Source of the DNA: Pseudomaricurvus sp. HS19
GTDB lineage: Bacteria; Pseudomonadota; Gammaproteobacteria; Pseudomonadales; Cellvibrionaceae
DNA: 64,000 nucleotides
NCBI RefSeq assembly: GCF_009857815.1
Contig: NZ_WVVW01000002.1
Coordinates: forward strand, 310,001 to 374,000
Direction of reading: 5' to 3'
Of the stretch, positions 47,346 to 58,552 are shown piece after piece. Position numbers and translations under genes: made by a program. The notes beneath the pieces are model-generated. The model had not been told where the DNA came from. It saw nothing but the letters and a program-made list of their open reading frames with translations, and did not search any database. Every line of letters begins with the position of its first letter. Position 1 is the stretch's first letter.

Positions 47346-50300
47346 TTATTCGCCGCGCTGAGTCACGTTTTCCAGCATCTGGCCCAGGCTGGCGGCTTTG
47401 GGTTTCACCAGCCAGAACTTGCCAATGTAGTCGTCGAAGTTGCTGAGCAGGGTTTTACCCCAGGCGCTGTCAGTCTCTGCGACAAACTCTTCAATGATGC
47501 CACGCAGGTGGTTGCGGTGGGCTTCCAGCTCTTCGCGGTTGATGCGATGGATCTCGATCAGCTCGTGGTTGTACTTGTCCACAAAGGTGTTCTTCTGATC
47601 CAGCACGTAAGCAAAGCCGCCGGTCATACCCGCACCGAAGTTAACACCGGTATCGCCCAGCACAGTCACCACACCACCGGTCATGTACTCACAGCAGTGA
47701 TCGCCGGCACCTTCCACCACCACATGGGCGCCGGAGTTACGCACGCCGCAGCGCTCGCCAGCGGTACCGGCGGCGAACAGTTTGCCGCCGGTGGCACCGT
47801 AGAGGCAGGTGTTACCCATAATGCTGGTGTCCTGCGACTTGAAGCCGGAGCCCACGGGTGGACGCAGCACGATCTTGCCACCGGCCATGCCTTTACCGAC
47901 GTAGTCGTTGGCATCACCCTGCAAATACAGTTCCAGGCCACCGGCGTTCCAGACACCGAAGCTCTGGCCGGCCACGCCGGTCAGGTTGAGCTTGATCGGC
48001 GCATCGTTCATCCCATGGTTGCCATGACGCTTGGCGATCTCACCACTGATGCGCGCACCGATGGAGCGGTCACAGTTGGTGATATGGAAACTGAATTCAC
48101 CGCCGCTTTTTGCCTCAATCGCCGGCAGCACTTCCGCCACCATACGCTCGGCGCACTCACCCTTGTCATAGGGGTGGTTGCGATCCACGTTGCAGATCTG
48201 TGGCTTGCTGGCCAGCAGGTCATCGCTGTAGATGATGGGGCTCAGGTCCAGTTTGGACTGCTTCTGCGTCTTGCCGGCAACGGCTTCAAGCAGGTCTACG
48301 CGACCCACCAGCTCATTCAGGCTGCGCACACCGAGGCGGGCCATCCACTCACGGGTCTCTTCAGCCATGAACTTAAAGAAGTTCATGGCCATCTCTACGG
48401 TACCGATGTAATGGTCGTCACGCAGCTTCTGGTTCTGCGTCGCCACACCGGTCGCACAGTTGTTCAGGTGGCAGATCTTCAGGTACTTACAGCCCAACGC
48501 CACCATGGGCGCGGTACCGAAACCGAAGCTCTCGGCACCCAGCATGGCGGCTTTCACCACATCCAGGCCGGTCTTCAGACCGCCGTCGGTCTGTACCCGC
48601 ACCTTGTCACGCAGGTCGTTGGCGCGCAGGGTCTGGTGTGTCTCGGAGAGACCCAGCTCCCACGGCGAGCCGGCGTAGCGGATGGAGGTCAGCGGGCTGG
48701 CCGCGGTACCGCCGTCGTAACCGGAGATGGTGATCAGGTCGGCGTAAGCCTTGGCCACACCGGCAGCAATGGTGCCGACGCCGGGACGGGATACCAGTTT
48801 CACGGACACCAGTGCGTCCGGGTTGACCTGCTTGAGGTCGTAGATCAGCTGCGCCAGATCCTCGATCGAATAGATATCGTGGTGTGGCGGAGGTGAAATC
48901 AGGGTCACGCCGGGCACGGAGTAACGCAGGCGAGCAATGAGGTCATTGACCTTGCCACCGGGCAACTGGCCGCCCTCACCGGGCTTGGCACCCTGAGCCA
49001 CTTTAATCTGCAGCACCTCGGCGTTTACCAGGTAGTGCGGCGTCACACCAAAGCGACCGGAGGCGATCTGCTTGATCTTGGAAACCTTGTTGGTGCCGAA
49101 GCGGGCCGGGTCTTCACCGCCCTCACCGCTGTTGGAGCGGCCGCCGAGGGTGTTCATGGCCTGGGCCAGTGCCTCGTGGGCTTCCGGCGACAGGGCACCG
49201 AGGGACATGGCCGCGGAGTCAAAACGACGCACAATAGCTTCCACCGGCTCCACTTCGTCCAGTGGTACCGGGGTGAGGCCATCTTTCACTTTCAGCAGGT
49301 CGCGCAGGGTTGCCGTGGGGCGCTCGTTCACCAGCTCGGCGTAGTCACGCCAGGCGGAGTAGTCACCACTGGTCACGGCCTTCTGCAGTGCCTGCACCAC
49401 GTCCGGGTTAAAGGCGTGGTACTCCTCGCCGTGCACGTACTTCAGCAGGCCACCCTGGTTGATGGGCTTGCGCGCTTTCCAGGCATCGGCTGCCAGCACC
49501 TTCTGGTCGGCTTCAATATCGTCAAAGCCCGCGCCCTGAATGCGACTGGGAGTGCCCTCGAAACAGAGGTCAATTACGGATTCGTTGAGACCGATGGTCT
49601 CAAACAGCTGGGCACCCCGATAGGAAGCCACGGTGGAGATACCCATCTTCGACAGGATCTTCAGCAGGCCCTTGTTGATGCCCTTGCGGTAGTTGGTATA
49701 GGCCGAGGACGCGTCCAGCAGTACTTCGCCGGTGGTAATCAACTCGCTGATCACCTGATAGGAGAGGTACGGATAGACAGCCGTGGCTCCATAGCCGATC
49801 AGCGCCGCCACATGGTGCGGATCGCGGGCGGTAGCGGTCTCGACGATGATATTGGCGTCACAGCGCAGACCTTCCTGGGTCAGGCGATGGTGCACGGCAC
49901 CGGTGGCCAGCAGGCCGTGAATCGGCAGCTTGCCCTCGGTAATGTTCTTGTCGGAGAGCACCATCAGCACCTTGCCACTCTTTACCGCGGCCACGGTGGC
50001 GTCGGTGAGGGCGCGAATCGCCTGCTCCAGCGTCTGCTGTGCCGGGTCGTAGCAGAGATCAAAAATCTGGTGGCTGTAGTTGGGGCGATCCAGTGACAGC
50101 AGGGCGTCAAACTTCACCGGTGACAGCACCGGCGAGGTCAGGATTACGCGGTCAGCATGGGCGGCAGTCTCTTCGTAGACACACAGCTCTCGACCGATGC
50201 AGGTCTCCAGGGACATAACGATCGCTTCCCGCAGCGGGTCGATCGGCGGGTTGGTCACCTGGGCGAACTGCTGGCGGAAGTAGTCATAGACGCTGCGCTG

Positions 50301-51797
50301 CTTCTCGGACAGCACGGCCATCGGGGTGTCATCACCCATGGAGCCCACCGCTTCCTGGCCACCTTCGGCCAGCGGGCGCAGCACCTGGTCGCGCTCTTCA
50401 AAGGAGACCTGGAACATCTTCATGAAGCTCTTCAGGGTCTCGCGCGGCATGATCTCGTCAGCAACGGCCGACTCGAGAGTCTCCTCAATACGCATGGCCT
50501 TGTCGCTGAGCCACTTCTTGTAGGGCTTGCTGGCCTTGAGCATCTCGTCAATGTCTTTGGTGTGGTAGAGCTTGCCGGTGGCAGTATCCACCGACAGGAT
50601 CTGGCCCGGGCCCAGACGGCCCTTGGAGACCACGTCCTCGGGCTCGTATTTGTAAGTACCCACTTCCGACGCAACGGTGATGAAACCGTCTTTGGTGATC
50701 ACCCAACGGGATGGACGCAGACCGTTACGGTCGAGGGTACAGACGGCGTAACGACCGTCAGTAATCACCAGGCCGGCGGGGCCATCCCAGGGCTCCACGT
50801 GCATGGAGTTGTATTCGTAGAAGGCACGCAGGTCCGGATCCATGTGCTCCACATTCTGCCAGGCCGGCGGCACCAGCATACGGATAGCGCGATGCGGCTC
50901 CATACCACCGGTGAGCAGGATCTCCAGCATGTTATCCAGACTGGAGGAGTCGGAACCGGTGCGATTGACCAGCGGCGTCACGGCAGCCAGTTCCGGCAGC
51001 AGGTCAGTCTTGAACTTGGAGGTACGGGCTACGGACCAGTTACGGTTACCCATCACGGTGTTGATCTCACCGTTATGGGCCAGCATGCGGAATGGCTGCG
51101 CCAGCGGCCACTGGGGCATGGTGTTGGTGGAGAAACGCTGGTGGAACACGCAGATGGCGGTTTCCAAGCCCGGGTCCGCCAGGTCGAGGAAGAACTTGGG
51201 CAGGTCAACCGGCATCATCAGGCCTTTAAAGGAGACGACGCTGTGACTGAGGCTGGCGACATAGAAGCTCTTGTCAGACTGCAGGCGCTGCTCCGCACGA
51301 CGGCGGGCCATAAACAGCGCAGCGGCAAAGGCCTGCTGGTCCATATCACTGCCCGGTGCCACAAACAGATGCACAAACTGGGGCAGGGATTCCAGGGCAA
51401 TGGGCCCCAGGCAACCGGAATCGGTGGGCATGACGCGCCAGCCGAGACAGCCCAGGCCGGCCGCCAGCAACTCGGCCTCTACCACCTCTTTGGCGGCATC
51501 GGCACGGGTCTCGTCACGGGACAGCATAATGGCGCCGATACCGTAGCTCTCGGGCAGGGTGACGCTGAGCTCTTCCTGAGCGACACGACGCAGGAAGCCG
51601 TCCGGCTTCTGCATCAGCAGGCCACAACCATCGCCGGTTTTGCCGTCAGCCGCGATCCCACCGCGGTGCGTCATGCACGTCAGTGACTCAATAGCGGTCT
51701 GCAACAGGCGATGGCTGGTCTCACCCTTAAGATGGGCGATAAGACCAAAGCCACAGTTATCTTTAAACTCGTCGATCTGGTAGAGGCCAGTGCTCAT
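47346..51797 (-). CDS. gltB: Glutamate synthase large subunit
   Basis: 1483 residues. Class-II glutamine amidotransferase domain, with the catalytic Cys expected at the mature N terminus (here [23 protein letters not shown], so Cys15 after a short propeptide). A central domain, the FMN-binding synthase barrel ([36 protein letters not shown]-like [10 protein letters not shown] with 3Fe-4S Cys) and the beta-helix C-terminal domain ([29 protein letters not shown]) follow. It converts glutamine plus 2-oxoglutarate to two glutamates. It is the first gene of gltBD. Confidence 0.98.
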   Translation of the reverse strand: MSTGLYQIDEFKDNCGFGLIAHLKGETSHRLLQTAIESLTCMTHRGGIAADGKTGDGCGLLMQKPDGFLRRVAQEELSVTLPESYGIGAIMLSRDETRADAAKEVVEAELLAAGLGCLGWRVMPTDSGCLGPIALESLPQFVHLFVAPGSDMDQQAFAAALFMARRRAEQRLQSDKSFYVASLSHSVVSFKGLMMPVDLPKFFLDLADPGLETAICVFHQRFSTNTMPQWPLAQPFRMLAHNGEINTVMGNRNWSVARTSKFKTDLLPELAAVTPLVNRTGSDSSSLDNMLEILLTGGMEPHRAIRMLVPPAWQNVEHMDPDLRAFYEYNSMHVEPWDGPAGLVITDGRYAVCTLDRNGLRPSRWVITKDGFITVASEVGTYKYEPEDVVSKGRLGPGQILSVDTATGKLYHTKDIDEMLKASKPYKKWLSDKAMRIEETLESAVADEIMPRETLKSFMKMFQVSFEERDQVLRPLAEGGQEAVGSMGDDTPMAVLSEKQRSVYDYFRQQFAQVTNPPIDPLREAIVMSLETCIGRELCVYEETAAHADRVILTSPVLSPVKFDALLSLDRPNYSHQIFDLCYDPAQQTLEQAIRALTDATVAAVKSGKVLMVLSDKNITEGKLPIHGLLATGAVHHRLTQEGLRCDANIIVETATARDPHHVAALIGYGATAVYPYLSYQVISELITTGEVLLDASSAYTNYRKGINKGLLKILSKMGISTVASYRGAQLFETIGLNESVIDLCFEGTPSRIQGAGFDDIEADQKVLAADAWKARKPINQGGLLKYVHGEEYHAFNPDVVQALQKAVTSGDYSAWRDYAELVNERPTATLRDLLKVKDGLTPVPLDEVEPVEAIVRRFDSAAMSLGALSPEAHEALAQAMNTLGGRSNSGEGGEDPARFGTNKVSKIKQIASGRFGVTPHYLVNAEVLQIKVAQGAKPGEGGQLPGGKVNDLIARLRYSVPGVTLISPPPHHDIYSIEDLAQLIYDLKQVNPDALVSVKLVSRPGVGTIAAGVAKAYADLITISGYDGGTAASPLTSIRYAGSPWELGLSETHQTLRANDLRDKVRVQTDGGLKTGLDVVKAAMLGAESFGFGTAPMVALGCKYLKICHLNNCATGVATQNQKLRDDHYIGTVEMAMNFFKFMAEETREWMARLGVRSLNELVGRVDLLEAVAGKTQKQSKLDLSPIIYSDDLLASKPQICNVDRNHPYDKGECAERMVAEVLPAIEAKSGGEFSFHITNCDRSIGARISGEIAKRHGNHGMNDAPIKLNLTGVAGQSFGVWNAGGLELYLQGDANDYVGKGMAGGKIVLRPPVGSGFKSQDTSIMGNTCLYGATGGKLFAAGTAGERCGVRNSGAHVVVEGAGDHCCEYMTGGVVTVLGDTGVNFGAGMTGGFAYVLDQKNTFVDKYNHELIEIHRINREELEAHRNHLRGIIEEFVAETDSAWGKTLLSNFDDYIGKFWLVKPKAASLGQMLENVTQRGE

Positions 51798-51864
51798 AGG
51801 CGGTCTCTCAATATTCCGAAAATCTGTGTCAGCAGCCCAACCCCGGAAAAACGCCGGGGCTGAG

Positions 51865-51894
51865 ACAAAAAAGCCCCTGACTGAATGAGGGGCT
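51865..51894 (-). terminator. Intrinsic terminator upstream of gltB
   Basis: On the minus strand AGCCCCTCATTCAGTCAGGGGCT is followed by a T-run (TTTTTTG). It would end the aroKB-damX-like transcript before gltB. A second small hairpin (CCCCGG...CCGGGG, 51841-51859) lies in the gltB leader. Confidence 0.85.
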
Positions 51895-51998
51895 CCTTGG
51901 CAAACGGGCGCAGAATATTACCCGCTCGACCGTGGGTTGGCAAGCTGACCCCCCCGGAGGTGCAGGGGCCGGTCCGGGAAACACACTCGTAATTGGGG

Positions 51999-53540
51999 CT
52001 ATCTGCCTCGATATTGGCTGATCTCCGCCTGAACATCAGCAACGCTCCTGATCCAGGGCCCTGCCTTGCGCTGCTCCTCCGGGAGCCCGGCCCGGTGCCA
52101 GTCAGCCCTGTTGCGGTCGGCAAAGCTGCCAATCACCACCACATACCAGGGCTTGCCGTTACGGATGACCTCGTACATCAGCAGCTCCTCGCGATTGCTC
52201 TGGCGGCTGATAAACGCCTGCAGGGAGTCCTTCGCTCCCGCCGCCACCACTTGCAACAGCAGATGCTCCGCCGGCATTGCCAGCAATTTCTGTTCGGCCG
52301 CGGTATAGACCGGAACAGCCTTGGGCGCGGCCTCCGCCTTGACCTCCGGCTCCACCACTGCCGGCACTGCGGCTGCGGTCTCGCCATCTGTAGCGCTCAA
52401 CGGAGCTGGCGCCGAACCAGAATCGGGCACCTGAACGTCCCCATCGGCCGCTGCGCCTTGATACGGTGCAACCGCTACCCGGGGTTCCGCAGCGGGAACA
52501 GGCTTCACGCCATCGGCATTGCCCGCAGGCACCGGCACGTGCACCGGCGCCACCAGGCGGCGAGCGCCCTCGTCCGGGGATACCGTCGGGCCAGCCGCTG
52601 CGGAGGTTTCCATCCCCTCCCGGGATTCAAACCATTTATCCCAGTAGAAAAAAGCTACTAGCAAAATACTCACCAGAGCGACCAGCGCGAACAGGTGGGC
52701 GATGGGAAGCGTCGTACGACTGTCCGCCTCGGACGCCAGTTGCGTCAGCGCGGATTCCGCCAGTCGATCCAGCGCCCCGGGAATACCGCCACTGCGCTGC
52801 CACAGCCGCTGCAGCTGCAGGGGTGACAGTGGCAGACTCTGGCTGGCGCCCGCCTGGTCCCATTTGTGCTGCAAATAGTCTGCCGATTCCTTGATCGACA
52901 GTGGGGACAGCAGCAAGTCCTGCAGAAACACCTCTACCGGCGCGTAGCTGTCGAGTCGGGCCGCCAGGTCCTCATCGCCAAACAGCAGCAAATGCAGGCA
53001 ACGCTCGCCCTCATTGGTATCCACCAACAAGCTCATGAGCCCTCCCAGCAAACTGTCGTCCAGCAGGTGGGCATCATCGATCAGGATAACAAGGGGAGCG
53101 CCCGGCTGCTGCAGCTCATGGCGCAAGGCGGCCATGATCTCTCCGGCCGAGGCCTCGGGTGAGGCTGCACACTGCAGATCTCCGGCAATGGCCTGCAGCA
53201 CCTGCTCCGTACTGGTTAACAGCTGTGCCTGCAGGAACGCCACCCGGGCCTCGCCCTGCAGTATCAGATGCAACTGCCGGCACAGCAGACTGCGACCACT
53301 GCCATCGGCACCTGCGATGATGGTTACCCCACTGCCGCTGAGACAGGCCTGATCGGCCTGCTCCAGCAAGGCTTCACGTCCGGCCCCGGGATAGAAGGCA
53401 TCCTCCAGTAACTCGGAACCGTCACCGGTGACGGCAAACGGGTTGTAGAAAGGGTTGTAGCGCAGCCCAAAATGCTGCACCCAGACATCCGGCCCCTCCG
53501 CCGGATGGGTGAAATGCGTTGCTGATGCTTGCTCCATCAT
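51999..53540 (-). CDS. DamX-like protein: ATPase-like domain, membrane helix, SPOR domain
   Basis: About 513 residues from ATG 53540, with GGGGAG five bases upstream; a GTG at 53546 is an alternative. The N-terminal part (residues 20-270) is an ExeA/GspA-type AAA domain. Its Walker A reads GADGSGRS, with Arg83 in place of the usual Lys, while Walker B (LVILIDDAHLL) looks intact. A membrane helix (AHLFALVALVSILLVAFFYW) leads to a Pro/Ala/Val-rich periplasmic linker and a C-terminal SPOR domain, which binds denuded septal glycan. It lies downstream of aroB, where E. coli has damX, so a septal-ring role is likely. Confidence 0.82.
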   Translation of the reverse strand: MMEQASATHFTHPAEGPDVWVQHFGLRYNPFYNPFAVTGDGSELLEDAFYPGAGREALLEQADQACLSGSGVTIIAGADGSGRSLLCRQLHLILQGEARVAFLQAQLLTSTEQVLQAIAGDLQCAASPEASAGEIMAALRHELQQPGAPLVILIDDAHLLDDSLLGGLMSLLVDTNEGERCLHLLLFGDEDLAARLDSYAPVEVFLQDLLLSPLSIKESADYLQHKWDQAGASQSLPLSPLQLQRLWQRSGGIPGALDRLAESALTQLASEADSRTTLPIAHLFALVALVSILLVAFFYWDKWFESREGMETSAAAGPTVSPDEGARRLVAPVHVPVPAGNADGVKPVPAAEPRVAVAPYQGAAADGDVQVPDSGSAPAPLSATDGETAAAVPAVVEPEVKAEAAPKAVPVYTAAEQKLLAMPAEHLLLQVVAAGAKDSLQAFISRQSNREELLMYEVIRNGKPWYVVVIGSFADRNRADWHRAGLPEEQRKAGPWIRSVADVQAEISQYRGR

Positions 53541-53583
53541 TGACACTCCCCGGCCAATCTCCGGATTCGGGCCCCGGCCCTGC

Positions 53584-54657
53584 TCAGATAGCGGCTATCG
53601 TCTGGCGCAGGTGCTCCAACGAAAACCTTTTGGTGACAATGGCCTTGCCGACTGACTCCAGCAGTACCAGCCGCAGCTGACCATCCAGTACTTTTTTATC
53701 CACGGCCATCAGCGACAAAAACTGATCCACCGTCATGTCGGCCGGGGAGGTCACCGGCAACCCGGCCCGCTCCAGCAGATGTCGCAGCCGCTCCAGTTCC
53801 GGCGCAGGCACAAACCCCTCCCGCACCGACAGATCCATCGCCATCAACATCCCGGTTGCCACTGCCTCGCCGTGTAACCAGTTGCCATAGCCCTGGGCAG
53901 TCTCAATGGCATGACCAAAGGTGTGCCCCAGGTTCAGTATGGCTCGCAGCCCGCCTTCACGCTCATCTGCCGCCACCACTTCAGCCTTGCACTCACAGGA
54001 GCGCCGAATGGCCATGGCGATTGCCTCCGGCTCCAGCCCAAGCAGCGCCTCCAGGTTGGCTTCCAGCCAGGCGTAAAAGTCTTCATCAACGATCAGGCCA
54101 TACTTGATGACCTCGGCCAAACCCGCCGACAATTCCCGCGGCGGCAAGGTATTGAGCACTTCCGTATCAATCAACACCGCATTGGGCTGATGAAAAGCAC
54201 CAATCATATTTTTACCCAGCGGGTGATTGACGCCGGTCTTGCCGCCCACCGACGAGTCTACCTGCGAAAGCAGCGTGGTCGGTATCTGGATAAAGTCCAC
54301 ACCGCGCTGATAACTGGCAGCGGCATAGCCGGTCATATCACCCACCACCCCTCCACCAAGGGCAATCAGTGTGGTGGTGCGATTGTGCCGGTCCTGCAGC
54401 AACTGGTCATAGATGCGGTTGAGCACGGTCAGGGTTTTGTGGGCTTCGCCATCCGGCAGCACCACTGTGCTGACCTGAAGACCATCGAGCAACTGCACCA
54501 CCCGCTGCAGATAGAGCGGGGCAATGGTTTCATTGGTGACGATGCAGACCTGCGAGCCCGCTATGTGGGGCCGGATTAACTCGGGTTGCGCCAACAACCC
54601 TGCGCCGATATGAATCGGGTAACTGCGCTCGCCGAGATCGACCGTAACCGTATGCAT
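53584..54657 (-). CDS. aroB: 3-dehydroquinate synthase
   Basis: 357 residues. It closes DAHP to dehydroquinate in the shikimate pathway, with NAD and a metal. Seen are [47 protein letters not shown], the metal Glu in [11 protein letters not shown] and the [13 protein letters not shown] metal His motif. It lies 69 bases downstream of aroK and upstream of the damX-like gene. Confidence 0.97.
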   Translation of the reverse strand: MHTVTVDLGERSYPIHIGAGLLAQPELIRPHIAGSQVCIVTNETIAPLYLQRVVQLLDGLQVSTVVLPDGEAHKTLTVLNRIYDQLLQDRHNRTTTLIALGGGVVGDMTGYAAASYQRGVDFIQIPTTLLSQVDSSVGGKTGVNHPLGKNMIGAFHQPNAVLIDTEVLNTLPPRELSAGLAEVIKYGLIVDEDFYAWLEANLEALLGLEPEAIAMAIRRSCECKAEVVAADEREGGLRAILNLGHTFGHAIETAQGYGNWLHGEAVATGMLMAMDLSVREGFVPAPELERLRHLLERAGLPVTSPADMTVDQFLSLMAVDKKVLDGQLRLVLLESVGKAIVTKRFSLEHLRQTIAAI

Positions 54658-54726
54658 GCTCTGTTTACCTGCAGCCTGAAAATTGAGGCCGCTGATATTA
54701 TCACATCAGCAGAGAATGCTGCGGCC

Positions 54727-55254
54727 CTATTGGGGGGAGGAGTCCAGCTTGCGGTACGCCTGTGCCACCTCCTGGGCTACCGCCCGGGGACTGCGACGAT
54801 CGGTTTTCACACTCAGGTGAGCCACCTCCCGGTAGAGCGGATCACGCTGGGCGATCAGCTCACGAATCTTGGCTTCCGGGTCATCCACCTGCAGCAAGGG
54901 CCGCTTCTTGTCCTTGTAGGTACGCTCCACCAGCTGTGACAGGGAAGCGGTGAGATACACCACAAAACCCTGGTCCTTCAACATCTGGCGATTCTCATCC
55001 CGAATCACGATACCGCCACCGGTGGCCAGCACCATGGTTTCACCCTGCAGCATATCAGCCAGCACGGCGGTTTCACGCTGGCGAAAGCCGGCCTCGCCCT
55101 CAACGTCAAAAATCCACGGGATATCGGCGCCGGTGCGCTCTTCAATCACGCGGTCACTGTCGTAAAAAGGGAGATTAAGCTGCCCGGCAACCAGCCTGCC
55201 GATGGTGGACTTGCCGGCCCCCATGGGACCGACAAGTATAAGGCTTGGTGACAT
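54727..55254 (-). CDS. aroK: Shikimate kinase
   Basis: 175 residues. Walker A is GPMGAGKSTIG; the DSDRVIEERTG shikimate/Mg motif, GGGIV, and the lid Arg (YKDKKRPLL) are present. It phosphorylates shikimate at O3. It starts three bases after the pilQ stop, an arrangement conserved from E. coli (hofQ-aroK) to Pseudomonas (pilQ-aroK). Confidence 0.96.
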   Translation of the reverse strand: MSPSLILVGPMGAGKSTIGRLVAGQLNLPFYDSDRVIEERTGADIPWIFDVEGEAGFRQRETAVLADMLQGETMVLATGGGIVIRDENRQMLKDQGFVVYLTASLSQLVERTYKDKKRPLLQVDDPEAKIRELIAQRDPLYREVAHLSVKTDRRSPRAVAQEVAQAYRKLDSSPQ

Positions 55255-55257
55255 CTG

Positions 55258-57381
55258 TTATTTGACCAGAGTGTCTGACAGGATTTTCGGGGTGATAAAG
55301 ATCAGCAGCTCACGCTTGCTTTCACTTTTGACATCCTTGCGGAACAGGCGACCCAGGTAGGGAATATCACCCAACACCGGCACCTTGGTTTCACCCTCGA
55401 TCTGCTCGGTCTGGAAGATACCGCCCAGCACTACGGTCTGGCCATTGGCCACCAGCACCTGGGTCTCCAGCTCGGTGACATCGATCGTCGGCACGCCGTT
55501 CGGAGCCAGGTCACCAACGGAGTCCTGGTTGACCTTGAGATCCATGATGATGTGATCATCCGGGGTGATCTGCGGAGTAACTTCCAGCTTCAGCACCGCC
55601 TCTTTGAAGGAGGTGGAAGTGGCACCGCTGGCTGACGCTTCCTGATAGGGAATCTGGGTACCGGACTGGATGTGGGCCATCTGCTTGTCGCCGGTGATCA
55701 CCTTGGGCTGGGACATAATCTCGGCGTGACCGGCATCCTCCAGCGCGGAGATCTCCCAGTTGAGCAGAATATTGTCGTTCAGGTAGCCCATGGCAAAGCT
55801 GCCGGTGGGGCTGGCCACACCCAGGTCAACGGCCAGGTTTTCACCAATGTCGGTGGTGCCGCCGCCGAGGAAGAACTCGCCCGGGGAGCCCGGATCGCTG
55901 TCCAGGGAGTCGAAGGAACCGCCGAATTCCACCAGGGAATTGCCGGGAGTATCAACTCCGATGACGCCCCACTTGAAGCCCAGCTCTTTCTGGAAGTCGG
56001 TATTGGCAATCACAATCCGCGCTTCGATCATCACCTGACGAATGGGGATATCCAGCTGCTCTACCAGTTTCTTGAACTCGGCGATCTTGTCGGCGGTGTC
56101 GGTAAGAATGATCGAGTTGGTGCGCTCATCCACGATGGCAGAGCCACGGGCCGAGAGAATGGATTCTGTGGAATTACGACCACTGCCACCCTTGCTCTTG
56201 CCACCAAACAGTTTGAACAATTCATCGGCACTGGCATAACGCACACGGACATACTCGGTATAGAGTGGCGCCAACTCTTGCAACTGCTTCTGGGTCTCCA
56301 GCTCCTGACGCTCGCGGGCTGCGATTTCCGCTGCAGGCGCCACCATCATGACGTTACCCACAACACGCTTGTCCAGACCCTTGGCCTTCAGCACCAGCTC
56401 CAGCGCCTGATCCCATGGCACATTTTCCAGGCGCAGGGTAATGCGGCCTTTCACCGTATCACTCGCCACCAGGTTGAGCTCGGTGAAGTCTGCAATCAGC
56501 TGCAGCACGGAGCGCACTTCAATGTCCTGGAAGTTGAGGGAGAGCTTCTCGCCCACAAAATCAAAGCGCGCCTTCTTCTCTTCCAGCTCGGCTTTGGTCA
56601 GGGGCTTGATGCTGACCACATACATCTGGTCAGCCTGATAGGCCAGGTAGTCGTAGTCACCACTGGCCTTGACAGTAATGGTGGTATTTCCGGACTTGTA
56701 ATCGGAGTTTACGTAGGTCACCGGGGTGGCAAAATCCATAACATCCAGGCTGCGACGCAGCTGGTCCGGCAGCTTGGTATTGAGGAAAGAGACCTCGATA
56801 TTGCCGGCCGACTGGCTCACATCCACACTCACGGACGGATCGCTGAGATCGATAATGACCTTGCCTTCACCGGACTCGCCACGACGGAAATCGATACCGG
56901 TAATGGCGCCGGAGTGATCCATATCCCTGGTCGCCACCACACTGGACGCGCTGCTGCCCGGCTTGATGTATTCGTGCGCGGCAGCGCCACCCACTTCCAG
57001 AATCAGGTCGTTATTCTCCTGACGGGTGGAATAGGTATCCAGCTCCGACAGATTCAGGATCAGGCGTGTGCGGCCACCGCTGGTGAGCACCACCGCAGAG
57101 GAGGCGCCATCGAAAGCGAGCGGGTATTTTTTCTGGCTGAGGGAGCTTTCCACACCGGGGAAGTCCAGCACGATACGGGCTGGCTGCTCAATGGTGTAGC
57201 CACTGGGCGTCTCCGGCTGCTCATCAAATTTCAACCGCACTTCGAAGCGGTCGCCTGGCAATTCGGCAAAGCTGATATCATTCAACGTACTGGCAAAGGC
57301 ATCAGAGAAAGCCGTCAGCACCCACAACCCCACACCGGCAACCGGGGCAATAGATTTGATCATTCGCTGCACTGTAGACAT
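55258..57381 (-). CDS. pilQ: Type IV pilus secretin PilQ
   Basis: 707 residues. A signal peptide (residues 1-30, ending AFA) precedes two AMIN domains that bind peptidoglycan (residues about 35-230). A short secretin N domain (LSLNFQDIEVRSVLQLIADFTELNLV), a NolW-type N1 domain (TEYVRVRYASADELFKLF) and the C-terminal secretin barrel (VTPQITPDDHIIMDLKVNQDS, GIFQTEQIEGETKVPVLGDIPYLGRLFR) follow. It forms the outer-membrane ring through which the pilus exits. It is the last of pilMNOPQ. Confidence 0.97.
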   Translation of the reverse strand: MSTVQRMIKSIAPVAGVGLWVLTAFSDAFASTLNDISFAELPGDRFEVRLKFDEQPETPSGYTIEQPARIVLDFPGVESSLSQKKYPLAFDGASSAVVLTSGGRTRLILNLSELDTYSTRQENNDLILEVGGAAAHEYIKPGSSASSVVATRDMDHSGAITGIDFRRGESGEGKVIIDLSDPSVSVDVSQSAGNIEVSFLNTKLPDQLRRSLDVMDFATPVTYVNSDYKSGNTTITVKASGDYDYLAYQADQMYVVSIKPLTKAELEEKKARFDFVGEKLSLNFQDIEVRSVLQLIADFTELNLVASDTVKGRITLRLENVPWDQALELVLKAKGLDKRVVGNVMMVAPAAEIAARERQELETQKQLQELAPLYTEYVRVRYASADELFKLFGGKSKGGSGRNSTESILSARGSAIVDERTNSIILTDTADKIAEFKKLVEQLDIPIRQVMIEARIVIANTDFQKELGFKWGVIGVDTPGNSLVEFGGSFDSLDSDPGSPGEFFLGGGTTDIGENLAVDLGVASPTGSFAMGYLNDNILLNWEISALEDAGHAEIMSQPKVITGDKQMAHIQSGTQIPYQEASASGATSTSFKEAVLKLEVTPQITPDDHIIMDLKVNQDSVGDLAPNGVPTIDVTELETQVLVANGQTVVLGGIFQTEQIEGETKVPVLGDIPYLGRLFRKDVKSESKRELLIFITPKILSDTLVK

Positions 57382-57386
57382 GTTCT

Positions 57387-57929
57387 TTAATCCTTCTCTG
57401 ATAACCGGATGACTTTTGGACGCTCGACCCAGCCTTCTGCGCCATCAGGTACAATTTCAATCAATTCAATATTGCGATTATCCATGGAGGTTATCCGGCC
57501 GTGGTTCTTGCCCATGTAACTGCCGACACTGACAAAGTGAACCCCCTGGCGACCGTCGTTGATCAGCGCCCACAGCTGGCCCTGCTTCTCGATCGTGCCC
57601 ACCATTTTCAGGGACTCGATATTGAACGACTCCAGATACTCTTTCTCCCGGCCCAGGTCGGGCTTGACGTCACTCTTGGTACCCAGCACCACACGCTCCA
57701 GCTCTTTTGACGGACGGTCAAAGGGCGCACGCAGGGTCATGGCGCTGTAGGAGAAACTCTTATAGGGGACGAACGGTGGCAGCGGCTCAATCTGCCCGCC
57801 AGGACGCTTCTTGGTCTCCTTGATAAAGTTACGCAGGTCGCTGTGGTCAGAACCGGCGCCGCAGCCAATCAGCAGCAGCGGCAAGGCGACCAGGCCCAGG
57901 CGGCCAAACTGTTGCAGGAAAGCTCTCAT
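57387..57929 (-). CDS. pilP: Type IV pilus lipoprotein PilP
   Basis: 180 residues. A lipoprotein signal with lipobox LLIGC (Cys23) is followed by a disordered linker rich in Lys/Pro and the PilP beta-sandwich (LESFNIESLKMVGTIEKQGQLWALINDGRQGVHFVSVGSYMGKNHGRI). It bridges the inner-membrane PilNO complex to the PilQ secretin. Its start overlaps the last base of pilO. Confidence 0.95.
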   Translation of the reverse strand: MRAFLQQFGRLGLVALPLLLIGCGAGSDHSDLRNFIKETKKRPGGQIEPLPPFVPYKSFSYSAMTLRAPFDRPSKELERVVLGTKSDVKPDLGREKEYLESFNIESLKMVGTIEKQGQLWALINDGRQGVHFVSVGSYMGKNHGRITSMDNRNIELIEIVPDGAEGWVERPKVIRLSEKD

Positions 57930-58540
57930 TATTTGCCCTCCTGGTCGCGGTAGCGGTAGGTGCGGGCCTCAATGGTCATATCCAGCATGGCACCTGAGCC
58001 TTTGCCTATCTCGTAGTTGTGCAGCGTCACGATGCGGGGCATTCCCGCCACGCCGCTGACAAACACACCGAGGTCGTGATAGGGACCGCGCACTTTGATT
58101 TCGATGGGCAGCTCCACATAGTACTCACGACGGCGCTCCGGCTGCAGCACAATACTCTTGATCTGCAAACCGCTGGTCACACCCTTCTCGTCAATGTCTT
58201 CCAGCAGGCCCGGCACTTCGGTATCACTGGGAAGCTGCGCCACCAGAGCCCCGAAAGACTCTTCCATCTCAACCATCTGCTCACGGTAAGCATCAAGGTT
58301 CGCGGCCTGATGGGCCTTTTTCTTGAAGTCCGCACGCAGCTTCTGTTCCTGACCCTGCACCTTTTCCAGCTGCAGGTTCAGGTCTTTAATAAAGACAAAA
58401 TAACCACCAGCTACTATAGCGGCCACCAGCAGGAGGCAGAAAACCACCTTCCCCGCTACCGGCCATACCCCCATACGAGTCCAGTCAATATCATTGACGT
58501 TAAACTCGTTGAGCTGGGCAATTACATCTTGTATCGCCAT
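57929..58540 (-). CDS. pilO: Type IV pilus assembly protein PilO
   Basis: 203 residues. One membrane helix near residues 31-50 (KVVFCLLLVAAIVAGGYFVFI), a periplasmic coiled coil (LQLEKVQGQEQKLRADFKKKAHQAANLDAYREQ), and a ferredoxin-like C-terminal domain (EVPGLLEDIDEKGVTSGLQIKSI...YVELPIEIKVRGPYHDLGVFVSGVAGMPRI). It pairs with PilN in the alignment subcomplex. Twelve bases separate it from pilN. Confidence 0.96.
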   Translation of the reverse strand: MAIQDVIAQLNEFNVNDIDWTRMGVWPVAGKVVFCLLLVAAIVAGGYFVFIKDLNLQLEKVQGQEQKLRADFKKKAHQAANLDAYREQMVEMEESFGALVAQLPSDTEVPGLLEDIDEKGVTSGLQIKSIVLQPERRREYYVELPIEIKVRGPYHDLGVFVSGVAGMPRIVTLHNYEIGKGSGAMLDMTIEARTYRYRDQEGK

Positions 58541-58552
58541 GGAATGACCTCG

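Noticed and set aside
55672-57390. A 572-codon open frame antisense to pilQ
   Set aside because: pilQ shows secretin and AMIN domains; the antisense product is low-complexity His/Gly-rich.
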